A stretch of DNA of 52,744 nt from an uncultured Oscillospiraceae bacterium (GCA_947632005.1 CANRNU010000015.1:1-52744); one strand, 5' to 3'. Counted from the stretch's first letter, positions 31,454 to 40,030 are shown. The notes: generated from the sequence alone by a model not told the origin. Numbers and translations are program-made.

Positions 31454-32758
31454 ATGCGGATGAACGACCTGATCCAGAAAAAACGGGACGGCGGGGCCCT
31501 CAGCCGGGAGGAGATCCGCTGGATGATCGAGGGGTACACCAAGGGCGATATCCCCGACTACCAGATGAGCGCCATGTGCATGGCCATCTATTTCCGGGGC
31601 ATGGACATGGAGGAGACCTATGAGCTGACCATGGCGATGCTGGACTCCGGGGACAAGATAGACCTGGCCGGCATCTCCGGGGTGAAGGGCGACAAGCACT
31701 CCACCGGCGGCGTGGGGGACAAGACCAGCCTGGTGCTGTGCCCCATGGTGGCGGCCTGCGGGGTGAAGATGGCGAAGCTGTCGGGCCGGGGCCTGGGCCA
31801 CACCGGTGGCACCATCGACAAGCTGGAGAGCTTTCCGGGCTTCTCCACGGCCATCGCGGAGGACGCCTTCATCCGGCAGGTGAACGAGGTGGGCTTCGCC
31901 ATCGCCGGGCAGACGGCGGAGCTGTGTCCGGCGGACAAGAAGCTCTATGCCCTCCGAGACGTGACGGCCACGGTGGCTTCCCGGCCTTTGATCGTCAGCA
32001 GCATCCTGTGCAAGAAGCTGGCGGCGGGAGCGGATGTGATCGTGCTGGATGTGAAGACCGGCTCCGGCGCCTTCATGCAGACGGAGGAGGCCGCCTTCGA
32101 CCTGGCCAGGGCCCTCACCGAGGTGGGCCGCCGGGCGGGGAAGAAGGTAGTGGCCGTGGTCACGGACATGGATGAGCCCCTGGGGAATGCCGTGGGCAAC
32201 GCCCTGGAGGTGAAGGAGGCCCTGGCCGCCCTGCGGGGCGAGTACAGGGGCGACCTGCTGGAGCTCTGCCTGACCCTGGGCACCCAGATCCTCCGGGAGG
32301 GCGGCGTGGCCGGAGACGACGCCGAGGCCCGGGAGAGGCTGGAAGCGGCCATTTCCTCCGGCGCGGCGCTGGAGCGGTTCGCGGCCTTCGTGAAGGCCCA
32401 GGGAGGCGACGCCGCGGCGGTGTACGACCCGTCCCTCCTGCCCGAAGCCCCGGTGAAGCTGGAGGTCCCGGCCCAGAAGGCCGGCTGGGTGGAGCGCATC
32501 CACGCGGAGAACGTGGGGCTGGTGAGCATGCACCTGGGCGGCGGCCGGGCCCGGAAGGACGACGTGGTGGACCTGGCCGTGGGCGTTGTGCTGCACAAAA
32601 AGGTGGGAGACGCCGTGGCGGCGGGGGAGAGTCTGGGGACCATCCACGCCCGGACGGCGGAGGCCGCGGCCACCGCGGCGGACATGCTCCGGGCATGCTT
32701 CGAGATCGGCCCGGACGAGGTGACCCGGGCGCCCTTCATCAAAGGCGTGGTCCGGTGA
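31454..32758 (+). CDS. pdp: Pyrimidine-nucleoside phosphorylase
   Basis: A 434-residue nucleoside phosphorylase II family enzyme that splits uridine, deoxyuridine or thymidine with phosphate to the base and (deoxy)ribose 1-phosphate. The family signature SGRGLGHTGGTIDKLES lies at about residues 113-129, the phosphate-binding KHSTGGVGD at 81-89, and DVKTGSGAFM at about 199-208. The N-terminus MRMNDLIQKK parallels MRMVDIIIKK of B. subtilis Pdp, which supports ATG 31454 (GAGGTG at 31442-31447) over the upstream GTG. Monocistronic, with a terminator. The 94 bases before it hold a possible -10 (TATACT near 31382) but no clear -35. Confidence 0.95.
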   Translation: MRMNDLIQKKRDGGALSREEIRWMIEGYTKGDIPDYQMSAMCMAIYFRGMDMEETYELTMAMLDSGDKIDLAGISGVKGDKHSTGGVGDKTSLVLCPMVAACGVKMAKLSGRGLGHTGGTIDKLESFPGFSTAIAEDAFIRQVNEVGFAIAGQTAELCPADKKLYALRDVTATVASRPLIVSSILCKKLAAGADVIVLDVKTGSGAFMQTEEAAFDLARALTEVGRRAGKKVVAVVTDMDEPLGNAVGNALEVKEALAALRGEYRGDLLELCLTLGTQILREGGVAGDDAEARERLEAAISSGAALERFAAFVKAQGGDAAAVYDPSLLPEAPVKLEVPAQKAGWVERIHAENVGLVSMHLGGGRARKDDVVDLAVGVVLHKKVGDAVAAGESLGTIHARTAEAAATAADMLRACFEIGPDEVTRAPFIKGVVR

Positions 32759-32771
32759 GGACATAAAAATC

Positions 32772-32806
32772 AACTTGGCGGGGACGAATGTCTCCGCCAA
32801 GTTTTC
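32772..32806. terminator. Terminator after pdp, readable from both strands
   Basis: A 13-bp stem with one G-U pair (AACTTGGCGGGGA 32772-32784, TCTCCGCCAAGTT 32791-32803) followed by TTTTC on the plus strand. On the minus strand it is followed by GATTTTTAT, so it can also stop transcription coming from the peptide importer. Confidence 0.8.
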
Positions 32807-32955
32807 TGTCTGCAGGGCTTGGACAGCCCACATCGACCGACGCGACGGCCACAAAGCCGCCGTAGACAGCTTCTTTCCGATAGGCCATTCTGGGCTGGGG
32901 CCAGGCAGAGGTCATGGACGCGCCTGCCAGGGCCGCTGTCTTGCGGCGGCTTTGC
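32807..32955. repeat. Structured intergenic element between pdp and dppF
   Basis: This stretch between convergent genes is not coding in any convincing way, but it folds strongly. Outer arms CAAAGCCGCCGTAGACAGC (32852-32870) and the inverse of CAAAGCCGCCGCAAGACAGC (32935-32954) pair over about 19 bp with one small irregularity. The loop contains further complementary parts (GGCC..., CAGGCAG near 32903 and CCTGCCAGG near 32923). A small hairpin GGGCT-tggac-AGCCC lies at about 32815-32829. With the adjacent terminator it makes a compact unit of about 185 bases, resembling an intergenic repeat or structured RNA. Confidence 0.5.
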
Positions 32956-32965
32956 CTGCGGATGT

Positions 32966-33922
32966 TTATTCCGTCTGAAAACACGCGGCCAGGCGGCCAT
33001 CCGTCTCCCTGAGGGGCGGCTCCTGGGTCCGGCAGCGGTCCGTGGCGTAGGGGCAGCGGGTGTGGAACCGGCAGCCGGAGGGCACGTCGATGGGACTGGG
33101 GATCTCCCCCTGGAGGAGAGCCTTTTCCTCTTCCCGCAGCCGGGGGTCCGCCTTGGGGATGGCGTTCAGGAGGAACCGGGTGTAGGGGTGGGCGGGCCGC
33201 TCGTAGATGGTCCTGGTCTCGCCCACCTCGCAGAGCTTCCCCAAAAACATCACCGCCACCCGGTCCGCCATGAACCGGACCACAGAGAGGTCGTGGCTGA
33301 TGAAGAGATAGGTCAGGCCGAAGCGCTCCTGCAGGTCCTTCAGAAGATTCAGTATCTGGCTTTGAACGGACACGTCCAGGGCGGACACGGGCTCGTCGCA
33401 GATGATGAGCTTGGGCTGCAGGGCGATGGCCCGGGCGATGCCGATGCGCTGGCGCTGGCCGCCGGAGAACTGGTGGGGGTAGCGGTACAGGAACTCGTCC
33501 GGGATGCCCACCGCATCCAGAAGCTCCCGGACCCGCTGGGTCACGGCCTCCCTGTCCGGGCAGAGCTTATAGGTAACCAGCGGCTCCGCCACGATGTCCC
33601 GGACGGTCATCCGGGGGTCCAGGGAGGCATAGGGGTCCTGGAAGATGAGCTGCATCTGCCGCCGGATCGGGGCGAAGTCCTTTGGACTCATGCCGGTGAT
33701 CTCACGGCCCTCGAAGGTCACGGTCCCGGCGGTAGGGGGGATGAGCTGGATGAGGGTCCGGCCCAGGGTGGATTTTCCGCAGCCGGACTCCCCCACCAGG
33801 GCCAGGGTCTCCCCGGCATAGATGTCCAGGTCGACGCCGGACACGGCGTGGACCTTTTTGCGGCCCTTGGCGGGGAATTCCTTGACGAGCCCCCGGGCCG
33901 AGAGGAGGATGTTGTCTTCCAT
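32966..33922 (-). CDS. dppF: Oligopeptide/dipeptide ABC transporter ATP-binding protein (DppF type)
   Basis: A 318-residue ATPase: Walker [10 protein letters not shown] (about residues 39-47), signature FSGGQRQR (about 156-163), Walker B LIICDEPVSALD (about 174-185) and the C-terminal oligopeptide extension with four Cys-type spacing, GCRFHTRCPYATDRC (about 285-299), which in relatives binds an iron-sulfur cluster or forms a Cys-rich motif. Its ATG overlaps the stop of the preceding ATPase gene by one base (TAATG). Last gene of the five-gene peptide importer. The gene symbol reflects family position; the substrate could be dipeptides, oligopeptides or another small solute. Confidence 0.92.
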   Translation of the reverse strand: MEDNILLSARGLVKEFPAKGRKKVHAVSGVDLDIYAGETLALVGESGCGKSTLGRTLIQLIPPTAGTVTFEGREITGMSPKDFAPIRRQMQLIFQDPYASLDPRMTVRDIVAEPLVTYKLCPDREAVTQRVRELLDAVGIPDEFLYRYPHQFSGGQRQRIGIARAIALQPKLIICDEPVSALDVSVQSQILNLLKDLQERFGLTYLFISHDLSVVRFMADRVAVMFLGKLCEVGETRTIYERPAHPYTRFLLNAIPKADPRLREEEKALLQGEIPSPIDVPSGCRFHTRCPYATDRCRTQEPPLRETDGRLAACFQTE

Positions 33923-34899
33923 TACCTTGCCCTCCCTTCTTCAAAGCAGCGGCACCAGTGGCCGGGCTCCAGCTCCACGAGCTCCGGACGCTCTGTCCGG
34001 CAGCGCTCCTGGGCCCGGGGACACCGGGGAGAGAAGGCGCAGCCCGCCGGCAGATGCAGCAGGTTGGGCACCACGCCCCCGATGGCGGGAAGCCGCCGGG
34101 GATTTGCTTTCAGGTCGATGACCGAGTCCATGAGTCCCTTGGTATAGGGGTGCTCATGGGCGTCGAACAGGGTCAGGGCGTCTGCCTGCTCCACGATCTT
34201 CCCGGCGTACATCACATAGACTGCGTCGCACATCTGGGCGATGACGCCCAGGTTGTGGCTGATGAGCAGCACGCTCATGCCCGTCTCCCGGCTCAGGGAG
34301 CGGATGAGCCGCAGGATCTGCGCCTCGATGGTCACGTCCAGGGCCGTGGTGGGCTCGTCGGCGATGAGCAGCTTCGGCTTGCAGATCATGGCCATGGCGA
34401 TCATGACCCGCTGGCGCAGCCCGCCGGACAGCTCATGGGGATAGGCGGCGTAGCGCTTCTCCGGCTCTGAGATGCCCACATGCTCCAGCATCTTCAGGAC
34501 CTCGGCCCTGGCGGCCCGCTTATCCATCTTCTCGTGCAGCAGCAGGGCCTCCCGCATCTGCTTGCCCACAGGGACCACGGGGTTGAGGCTGGTCATGGGC
34601 TCCTGGAAGACCATGGCCATGTCCCGGCCTCGGATGGTCCGCATCTGGCTGTCAGGCAGACCGGTGAGCTCCCGTCCGGCGAGCCGGATGCTGCCGCCGG
34701 TGATGCGGCCGGGATACTTCAAAAGACCCATGACCGACCGGGCTATCATGCTCTTGCCGCAGCCGGACTCCCCCACGATGCCCACCACCTGGCCTCTGGG
34801 GATGGTCAGGGTCACATCGTCCACCGCGGGGACATAGCCCCGCTCCGTGAAGAAGCCGGAGGAGAGGTGTTCGATTTTCAAAGTCAGTTCGTCGTCCAT
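33922..34899 (-). CDS. dppD: Oligopeptide/dipeptide ABC transporter ATP-binding protein (DppD type)
   Basis: A 325-residue ATPase with Walker [10 protein letters not shown] (about 40-48), signature LSGGLRQR (about 159-166), Walker [13 protein letters not shown] (about 177-188) and the C-terminal Cys-rich extension [15 protein letters not shown] (about 290-304). The standard Ser/Thr after Walker A lysine is present as S-M (GKSM), still functional in many relatives. Forms a heterodimer with DppF. It starts 10 bases after the second permease, and its stop overlaps the dppF start, giving coupled synthesis. Confidence 0.92.
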   Translation of the reverse strand: MDDELTLKIEHLSSGFFTERGYVPAVDDVTLTIPRGQVVGIVGESGCGKSMIARSVMGLLKYPGRITGGSIRLAGRELTGLPDSQMRTIRGRDMAMVFQEPMTSLNPVVPVGKQMREALLLHEKMDKRAARAEVLKMLEHVGISEPEKRYAAYPHELSGGLRQRVMIAMAMICKPKLLIADEPTTALDVTIEAQILRLIRSLSRETGMSVLLISHNLGVIAQMCDAVYVMYAGKIVEQADALTLFDAHEHPYTKGLMDSVIDLKANPRRLPAIGGVVPNLLHLPAGCAFSPRCPRAQERCRTERPELVELEPGHWCRCFEEGRAR

Positions 34900-34909
34900 A
34901 TCCGGCTCC

Positions 34910-35815
34910 TTATTCGTTGTTCAGGTGGGGGTCCAGGGCATCCCGCAGGCCGTCGCCCAGGAAGTTGCAGGCCAGGACCACCAGCATGATGGCCGCGCTG
35001 GGGGCCAGGCTGATCCAGGGGGCGTTGTACAAAAACTGCCGGCCCATATTCACCATCAGGCCCCAGGAGGAGTTGGGCAGCTGTATGCCCACACCCAGGA
35101 AGCTCAGAGAGCTCTCGGAGAGGATGGCGGAGGGGATGTTCAGGGTGAACAGCACGATGAGCGCGGGCAGACAGTTGGGCAGGATGTGCCGCAGGATGAT
35201 GCGCCCGCTGGAGACGCCGATGCTCCGGGCCGCCTGGACATACTCGCTCTCCTTCAGGGAGATGGTCTCCGACCGGGCCACCCGGGCCACGCTGGCCCAG
35301 CCCACCAGAGCCAGGGCCAGGAAGATGTTCATGACCCCGCCACCCAGGGTGTACATGATGACCATGGCCAGCAGAAGGGAGGGAAAGGCCAGCATCACGT
35401 CCGCCAGACGCATCAGCGCATAATCTATCCAGCCTCCCATATATCCTGCCACGACGCCGATGGCCACGCCGATGACCATGGAGATCAGGGTGGGCACCAC
35501 GCCCACCGCCAGGGAGATGCGGGCGCCGTACAGGAGCCTTGTGAGCACGTCCCGGCCCATCTCATCCGTGCCCAGCCAGTGGGCGGAGGAGGGGGCCTGC
35601 AGGCGGATGGAGGGGTCGCCGTTCACCGCGTCGTAGGGGCTCACCACGGAGACGAGGGCGGCAGAGAGCAGCAGCAGGACAAGGAAGATGGCCGAGGCCA
35701 CCGCCAGCTTGTTCTTTCTGGCCATGCGCCGCAGCTGCACGCCCAGGGTCTGGCTCTCGCCGATCTGGCCCGCCAGTTCCTCTGACAGGGCAGCGTTTTT
35801 CCGAAACCACGTCAT
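34910..35815 (-). CDS. dppC: Oligopeptide/dipeptide ABC transporter permease (DppC type)
   Basis: A 301-residue membrane protein with a cytosolic N-terminus, a first helix (about residues 37-58), the OppC N-terminal segment ending in the conserved HWLGTDEMGRDVLTRLLYGAR (about 83-103), five further helices and an EAA-type loop SEYVQAARSIGVSSGRIILRHILPN (about 192-216). It pairs with the DppB-type permease whose stop codon lies only 3 bases upstream. Confidence 0.93.
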   Translation of the reverse strand: MTWFRKNAALSEELAGQIGESQTLGVQLRRMARKNKLAVASAIFLVLLLLSAALVSVVSPYDAVNGDPSIRLQAPSSAHWLGTDEMGRDVLTRLLYGARISLAVGVVPTLISMVIGVAIGVVAGYMGGWIDYALMRLADVMLAFPSLLLAMVIMYTLGGGVMNIFLALALVGWASVARVARSETISLKESEYVQAARSIGVSSGRIILRHILPNCLPALIVLFTLNIPSAILSESSLSFLGVGIQLPNSSWGLMVNMGRQFLYNAPWISLAPSAAIMLVVLACNFLGDGLRDALDPHLNNE

Positions 35816-35818
35816 CGC

Positions 35819-36751
35819 TCAGACCTCCTTCCGGATGCGGGGGTCCAGCACGCTGTAAAGACAGTCGGCCACCAGGTTGCCCGCGATGACCAGGGCCGTG
35901 GCGAAGATCACCGAGCCCTGCAGCAGGGGCACGTCCCGGCCGGAGATGGCGTCTATGCACAGCCGCCCGATGCCCGGCAGGGAGAAGATGGTCTCCGTAA
36001 TCACCGCGCCGGAGAGCAGGGAGGATATCTGGATGGCCATGACCGTGATGACCGGGATCATGGCGTTGCGCAGGGCGTGGAACACCACCGCGCCGGCGAC
36101 ACTCCGGCCCTTGGCCCGGGCCGTGTCGATGAAATCGGACTGCATGACCTCCAGCAGCGTGGAGCGGGTGAGCCGGGCCACGGACCCGGCGCTGCTCCAG
36201 CCCAGGGCGATGGCCGGCAGCACATAACAGACCAGGCCCTCCTTGGTGCCCTGGATGGGAAGGAGCTTGAGCTTGAAGGCCAGAAGATATTGCAGGACCA
36301 TGGCCGTCATGAACACGGGCACCGACACGCCCAGCAGGGAAAAGCCCATACCGATCCGGTCTGCCAGCTTATCCTTGCGCATGGCGGAGATCACCCCGCA
36401 CACGATGCCCACCGTCCAGGCCACCAGCGCCGCCAGGACCGACAGCTTGATGGTCACGGGGAAGTAGGTGGCGATCAGCTCGCTGACGGGCTTGTGGTAC
36501 TTGATGCTGGTGCCCATGTCGCCGGTGAAAAGGCCGGTCACATAGACCCAGAACTGCACGTACCAGGGCTTATCCAGCCCCAGCTCCGCAATGATCGTCT
36601 GCTCGGCCTCGGCGTTGTAGTGCTCGCCCATCATGGTGGCGATGGCGTTGCCCGGCAGGACGCGCAGGATGAGGTAGATGATGAGCACCACGCCGATCAA
36701 AACGGGTATGGCGCTCAATATCCGGCGGACGATGCTTTTGAGTGTGCTCAT
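35819..36751 (-). CDS. dppB: Oligopeptide/dipeptide ABC transporter permease (DppB type)
   Basis: A 310-residue permease with six helices. The family opening RRILSAIPVLIGVVLIIYLILRVLPGNA (about residues 9-36) and the EAA loop SDFIDTARAKGRSVAGAVVFHALRNA (about 200-225) are clear, with LPGIGRLCIDAISGRD (about 256-271) near the C-terminus. ATG 36751 is preceded by AAAGGATG. It follows the binding-protein gene after a hairpin that probably reduces permease relative to binding protein. Confidence 0.93.
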   Translation of the reverse strand: MSTLKSIVRRILSAIPVLIGVVLIIYLILRVLPGNAIATMMGEHYNAEAEQTIIAELGLDKPWYVQFWVYVTGLFTGDMGTSIKYHKPVSELIATYFPVTIKLSVLAALVAWTVGIVCGVISAMRKDKLADRIGMGFSLLGVSVPVFMTAMVLQYLLAFKLKLLPIQGTKEGLVCYVLPAIALGWSSAGSVARLTRSTLLEVMQSDFIDTARAKGRSVAGAVVFHALRNAMIPVITVMAIQISSLLSGAVITETIFSLPGIGRLCIDAISGRDVPLLQGSVIFATALVIAGNLVADCLYSVLDPRIRKEV

Positions 36752-36790
36752 TTGGTCACATCCTTTTGGTGGTCCCGAGAAATATATCAG

Positions 36791-36821
36791 TTGGGCGCAG
36801 GGGGCTTTCCCCTGCGCCCAA
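36791..36821 (-). other. Intercistronic hairpin between binding-protein and permease genes
   Basis: A 13-bp perfect stem TTGGGCGCAGGGG/CCCCTGCGCCCAA (36791-36803, 36809-36821), 5-base loop, no T run on the minus strand. It probably acts as a partial terminator or 3' stabiliser. Confidence 0.75.
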
Positions 36822-36859
36822 TTTTACAGTTTAAACGATTGGATAGGTCCCTGTCAACA

Positions 36860-38449
36860 TCACTTCATCTGCACGTCCCGGACGAAGAAGTTGGAGAAAC
36901 CGGCCCAGTGGGGCACGAAGGACTCCACGTTTTCGCCGATGCAGAACAGGTGCGCCCGCTCGTACAGAGGCACCACGGCAGCGTCTTCCACCACGATGGC
37001 GTGCTCGAGAGCCTGATACTCGGCCATGCGCTCGTCGTCATCGACGATGGAGGAGGCGGCGTCCACGCGCTCCTTGATATCGGTGTTGTAGTAGTTCAGG
37101 GAGCGGCCCACCGTCCCCATGCTGAAGAAGGTGCCCAGCACGTTGGCGGGGTCGTTGTAGTCCATGGTCCAGGTGCCCAGGAACATGGGCATCTCCTCGG
37201 TCTTGCGGAACTCCGTCCAGGCGGAGTTGTCGTAGCTCTTGATCTCCACGTTGATGCCCACAGCGGCCAGGTCCTGGGCGATCTGCTGATAGACCATGGC
37301 GGTGGTGTCGCCGCTGGAGGAGTCCAGGGAGAACTCGAAGCTGATCTCGCCCTCCTCATAGCCAGCGTCGGCCAGCAGGGCCTTGGCGCCCTCAGGGTCG
37401 TACTCGATGGGCTCCAGATCGTCGTTGTGGCCCCAGACGCCGGAGGCGATCATGCCGTTCTGGATGATGCCGTCGCCGCCGTAGAAGTTGTCCAGCAGGC
37501 CCTGCCGGTCAATGGCCATCTGGATGGCCTTGCGGACGTTCACGTCGGAGAGATACTCGTTGTTCTCGTTCATGCTGATGAAGGTGACGCCCACCCGGTA
37601 GCCGGGGACGATGGAGTCGGCATACTGGGTCTTATAGGTACTGTCGATGATGGAGGCGTCCAGCGCGTCCAGGTCGATGATGTCCAGCTCGCCGCTGAGG
37701 AACATCTGGTTCTGGGTGCTGGCATCGGGCACCACGTTCATGATGACCACGTCGGCGTCAGGAGCCTCGCCCCAGTAGTTCTCGTTGCGGGTCAGGGTGA
37801 AGTGGTCGTTGGGGACCCACTCGCTGACGATGTACGGACCGGAGCCGATGGTGTCGGCGGGCTCCATGCCAAAGTCATCCACGCTCTCCACGGTCTCCTC
37901 GTCGATGATGCTCATGGCGGGGGAGGTGAGCTCGGCGATGTAGCCGGCGTTGGCGGCTGCCAGGGTCAGGGTGAAGGTCAGATCGCCGGTGACCTCGATG
38001 CCCTCCAGCTCCTCGGCCTCGCCGTCCAGCAGGGCCTGGGCCCCCACCACTTCCTTGGCGATATCGTAGTTGCAGGCGCGCTCGACGGTGAGCAGGTGCT
38101 CGAAGGTGTACTTCACGTCGGAGGCGGTGAGGGGGTTGCCGTTGGAGAACTCCACGCCGTCCACCAGGGTGAAGCTGTAGGTCAGGCCGTCGTCAGACAC
38201 GCTGTAGTCTGCCACCAGGGAGGGGACGATGTCCGTGCCCCCGTCGGGGTTGACCTTGATCTCGAACAGACGGTCGAACACGTTGTGGGGGATGAAGTAG
38301 TCTTCGGTGGTCTGAGCCACGTCCATGGTCTCGATATCGCTCTCGCTGGCCAGGTTCAGGACCTTCTCCTCACCCTCCGCATACGCGGGGATCGCGGCCA
38401 CGCTCAGGACCATGACCAAAGCCAATACGAATGCCAGATGCTTTCTCAT
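36860..38449 (-). CDS. Peptide ABC transporter substrate-binding protein (SBP family 5)
   Basis: A 529-residue OppA/DppA-like binding protein. The signal peptide MRKHLAFVLALVMVLSVAAIPAYA ends in AYA, a signal peptidase I site, and has no lipobox cysteine. The mature domain starts EKVLNLASESDIETMDVAQ and contains DGLTYSFTLVDGVEFSNG (about 97-114), the family 5 landmark. In a Gram-positive cell a non-lipidated binding protein would be released or must be held by the permease, which is unusual. AAGGAGGATTTCCTGT precedes ATG 38449. First gene of the importer operon; the promoter is probably in the 147 bases before it (TATATT near 38482), shared back to back with the YgjP-like gene. Confidence 0.93.
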   Translation of the reverse strand: MRKHLAFVLALVMVLSVAAIPAYAEGEEKVLNLASESDIETMDVAQTTEDYFIPHNVFDRLFEIKVNPDGGTDIVPSLVADYSVSDDGLTYSFTLVDGVEFSNGNPLTASDVKYTFEHLLTVERACNYDIAKEVVGAQALLDGEAEELEGIEVTGDLTFTLTLAAANAGYIAELTSPAMSIIDEETVESVDDFGMEPADTIGSGPYIVSEWVPNDHFTLTRNENYWGEAPDADVVIMNVVPDASTQNQMFLSGELDIIDLDALDASIIDSTYKTQYADSIVPGYRVGVTFISMNENNEYLSDVNVRKAIQMAIDRQGLLDNFYGGDGIIQNGMIASGVWGHNDDLEPIEYDPEGAKALLADAGYEEGEISFEFSLDSSSGDTTAMVYQQIAQDLAAVGINVEIKSYDNSAWTEFRKTEEMPMFLGTWTMDYNDPANVLGTFFSMGTVGRSLNYYNTDIKERVDAASSIVDDDERMAEYQALEHAIVVEDAAVVPLYERAHLFCIGENVESFVPHWAGFSNFFVRDVQMK

Positions 38450-38559
38450 ACAGGAAATCCTCCTTCAAAATGCTTGCTACAATATAACGGATAATTGCTT
38501 GCATGAAAATGGTGTTATCTGCTGTTTTGATTGCAAAAAGTGCTGTTTGACGCCGATCC

Positions 38560-38589
38560 TTGCGGAAAGTGGGGGTGCGATGGTACAAT
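38560..38589 (+). promoter_or_regulatory. Promoter of the YgjP-like gene
   Basis: TTGCGG (38560-38565), 18 bases, TACAAT (38584-38589). Transcription should start about 38596-38597, at or one base before the start codon, implying a leaderless mRNA. Confidence 0.5.
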
Positions 38590-38596
38590 TTGTATT

Positions 38597-39184
38597 ATGG
38601 GAGACACGAAAGAAGTACAAGTGGAGATACGCCGCAGCGGGCGGAGGACAGTGGGACTGGAGGTCCGGCCAGACGGGAGCGTGCTGGTCCGGGCGCCGTA
38701 CGCCATGAGCAAGGCGCGTATCCGGGCCTTGCTGGAGGAGAAGCGGGGGTGGATCCTGCGCCACCGTGGGCAGGTCCTGGCCCGGCAGGAGGCCCGGAAG
38801 GGGACAGCGCCTCTGACGGAGGAGGAGCTGGGCGCGCTCATGGACGCGGCGCGGAAAGACATGGGGGCCAGGGCGGCCCGGTTCGCGCCGGCTGTGGGCG
38901 TGAGTTACGGTCGGGTCACCATCCGGCGGCAGCGGACCCGGTGGGGCAGCTGCTCCGCCAAAGGGAATCTGAACTTCAACTGCCTGCTCATGCTGGCCCC
39001 GCCGGAGGTGCGGGACTATGTGGCGGTCCATGAGCTGTGCCACCGGAAGTATATGGACCACTCGCCCCGGTTCTGGGCGGAGGTGGAGAGGATACTGCCT
39101 GACTGGCGGGAGCGGCGGCGCTGGCTCCAGGTGAACGGGGACGCGCTCATGGCCCGGCTTGACAGGGACAGGTCCGGGGATTAA
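38597..39184 (+). CDS. YgjP-like M48-type metallopeptidase domain protein (DUF45)
   Basis: A 195-residue protein. The N-terminal beta part has the family opening VEIRRSGRRTVGLEVRPDGSVLVRAP (about residues 8-33), followed by ALLEEKRGWI, the RTRWGSCSAKGNLNFN box (about 115-130), and the zinc motif HELCHRKYMDHSPRFW (about 146-161), an HExxH site with a further His. This is the YgjP/SprT-like predicted zinc protease family, of unknown substrate. ATG 38597 fits the family N-terminus but has no ribosome site upstream; the promoter lies 7 bases before it, so the message is probably leaderless. Confidence 0.88.
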   Translation: MGDTKEVQVEIRRSGRRTVGLEVRPDGSVLVRAPYAMSKARIRALLEEKRGWILRHRGQVLARQEARKGTAPLTEEELGALMDAARKDMGARAARFAPAVGVSYGRVTIRRQRTRWGSCSAKGNLNFNCLLMLAPPEVRDYVAVHELCHRKYMDHSPRFWAEVERILPDWRERRRWLQVNGDALMARLDRDRSGD

Positions 39185-39222
39185 ACTGAGGATACATATT
39201 ATGATTTAGGGAGGGCATTGCA

Positions 39223-39756
39223 GTGAAATGGCTGATCGCGTCCGACATCCACGGGTCGGCAAAATGGTGTGAGCGGCTGATGGAGGTCTTTGAGCAGGAG
39301 GGAGCGGACCGGCTGCTTTTGCTGGGGGACATCCTCTTCAACGACAAGGCTGAGCCGGACAAACAGGCCGTGGCGGATATGTTGAACGCCATGGCGGACA
39401 GGATCACCTGCGTCCGGGGCAACTGCGACGGGGACGGGGACGTGGCCATGCTGGCCTTTCCCGTGGAGGAGGACTATGTCCGCATCCCCATCGGGAAGCA
39501 TGCCATGTTTGCCACCCACGGCCATATATATAATGAGACCAACCTCCCGCCGCATATGGACGAGGGGGACGTGCTCATCCACGGCCACACCCATGTGCCC
39601 AAGACCCGGCCCTTCAGAAACTACTTTTGCTTCAATCCCGGCAGCGTGTCCATCCCCCTGTGGGGGAGCCGGCGGGGATATATGACCTATGAGGACAGCG
39701 TGTTCCGCTGGATGACCCTGGACGACGGCGAGGAGTATCGGAGATACGAGATTTAA
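39223..39756 (+). CDS. yfcE: YfcE-type metallophosphoesterase
   Basis: A 177-residue calcineurin-like phosphodiesterase. The full metal-site motif set is present: D8 and H10 (ASDIHG), GD at about 40-41 (LLGDIL), GNCD (about 66-69), HGH (about 104-106) and GHTHVP (about 125-130). E. coli YfcE hydrolyses model phosphodiesters; the natural substrate is unknown. The start is GTG 39223 with AGGGAGGGC 7-15 bases upstream; no upstream ATG in frame fits. It lies 38 bases after the YgjP-like gene and is probably cotranscribed. Confidence 0.93.
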   Translation: MKWLIASDIHGSAKWCERLMEVFEQEGADRLLLLGDILFNDKAEPDKQAVADMLNAMADRITCVRGNCDGDGDVAMLAFPVEEDYVRIPIGKHAMFATHGHIYNETNLPPHMDEGDVLIHGHTHVPKTRPFRNYFCFNPGSVSIPLWGSRRGYMTYEDSVFRWMTLDDGEEYRRYEI

Positions 39757-39775
39757 AATCAAACATACCGGAAAC

Positions 39776-39817
39776 GGGCGGAGAGCGAACAACGGCTCTC
39801 CGCTCGTTCGTTTTTTT
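39776..39817 (+). terminator. Intrinsic terminator after yfcE
   Basis: A 9-bp perfect stem GCGGAGAGC/GCTCTCCGC (39778-39786, 39795-39803), then TCGTTCG and a run of seven T. It isolates the dcw cluster from upstream transcription. Confidence 0.85.
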
Positions 39818-39932
39818 GCCTGGGATTTTTCGTCCGTTTCTGTCAAAACTAGATGTTGTGGCACGAAAAATGTCCTTCCACAATAGGAAAAAATTGGCAG
39901 GGAATTTTGATAAAAAAACCGCTTTTCCCCCC

Positions 39933-39961
39933 TTGCAATTTATAAAACCGCCCCCTATAAT
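39933..39961 (+). promoter_or_regulatory. Promoter of the dcw cluster (Pmra)
   Basis: TTGCAA (39933-39938), 17 bases, TATAAT (39956-39961). Transcription should start at about 39968, just before the MraZ boxes. Confidence 0.75.
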
Positions 39962-39970
39962 AGAGACGAA

Positions 39971-39996
39971 GTGGGGCGAAGTGGGGAAAAGTGTTT
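39971..39996 (+). promoter_or_regulatory. MraZ operator repeats
   Basis: GTGGGG at 39971 and 39981 and a degenerate GTGTTT at 39991, with exact 10-base spacing. MraZ is known to bind direct TGGG(N) repeats separated by 5 bases near its own promoter and repress it. The 10-base period and the location right after the start site match this. Confidence 0.8.
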
Positions 39997-40030
39997 CAAT
40001 TTCCCACAAAACGGAAGGAAGGTGAGCAGG

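Noticed and set aside
32739-32984. Small minus-strand open frame (81 codons) between pdp and dppF
   Set aside because: It runs through two strong stems and the terminator, and its sequence is dictated by the base-paired arms; better explained as a structured non-coding element.
39971-40030. Upstream start of MraZ
   Set aside because: It would translate the MraZ operator repeats; the family N-terminus is MxGEYQHSLD, matching ATG 40031.
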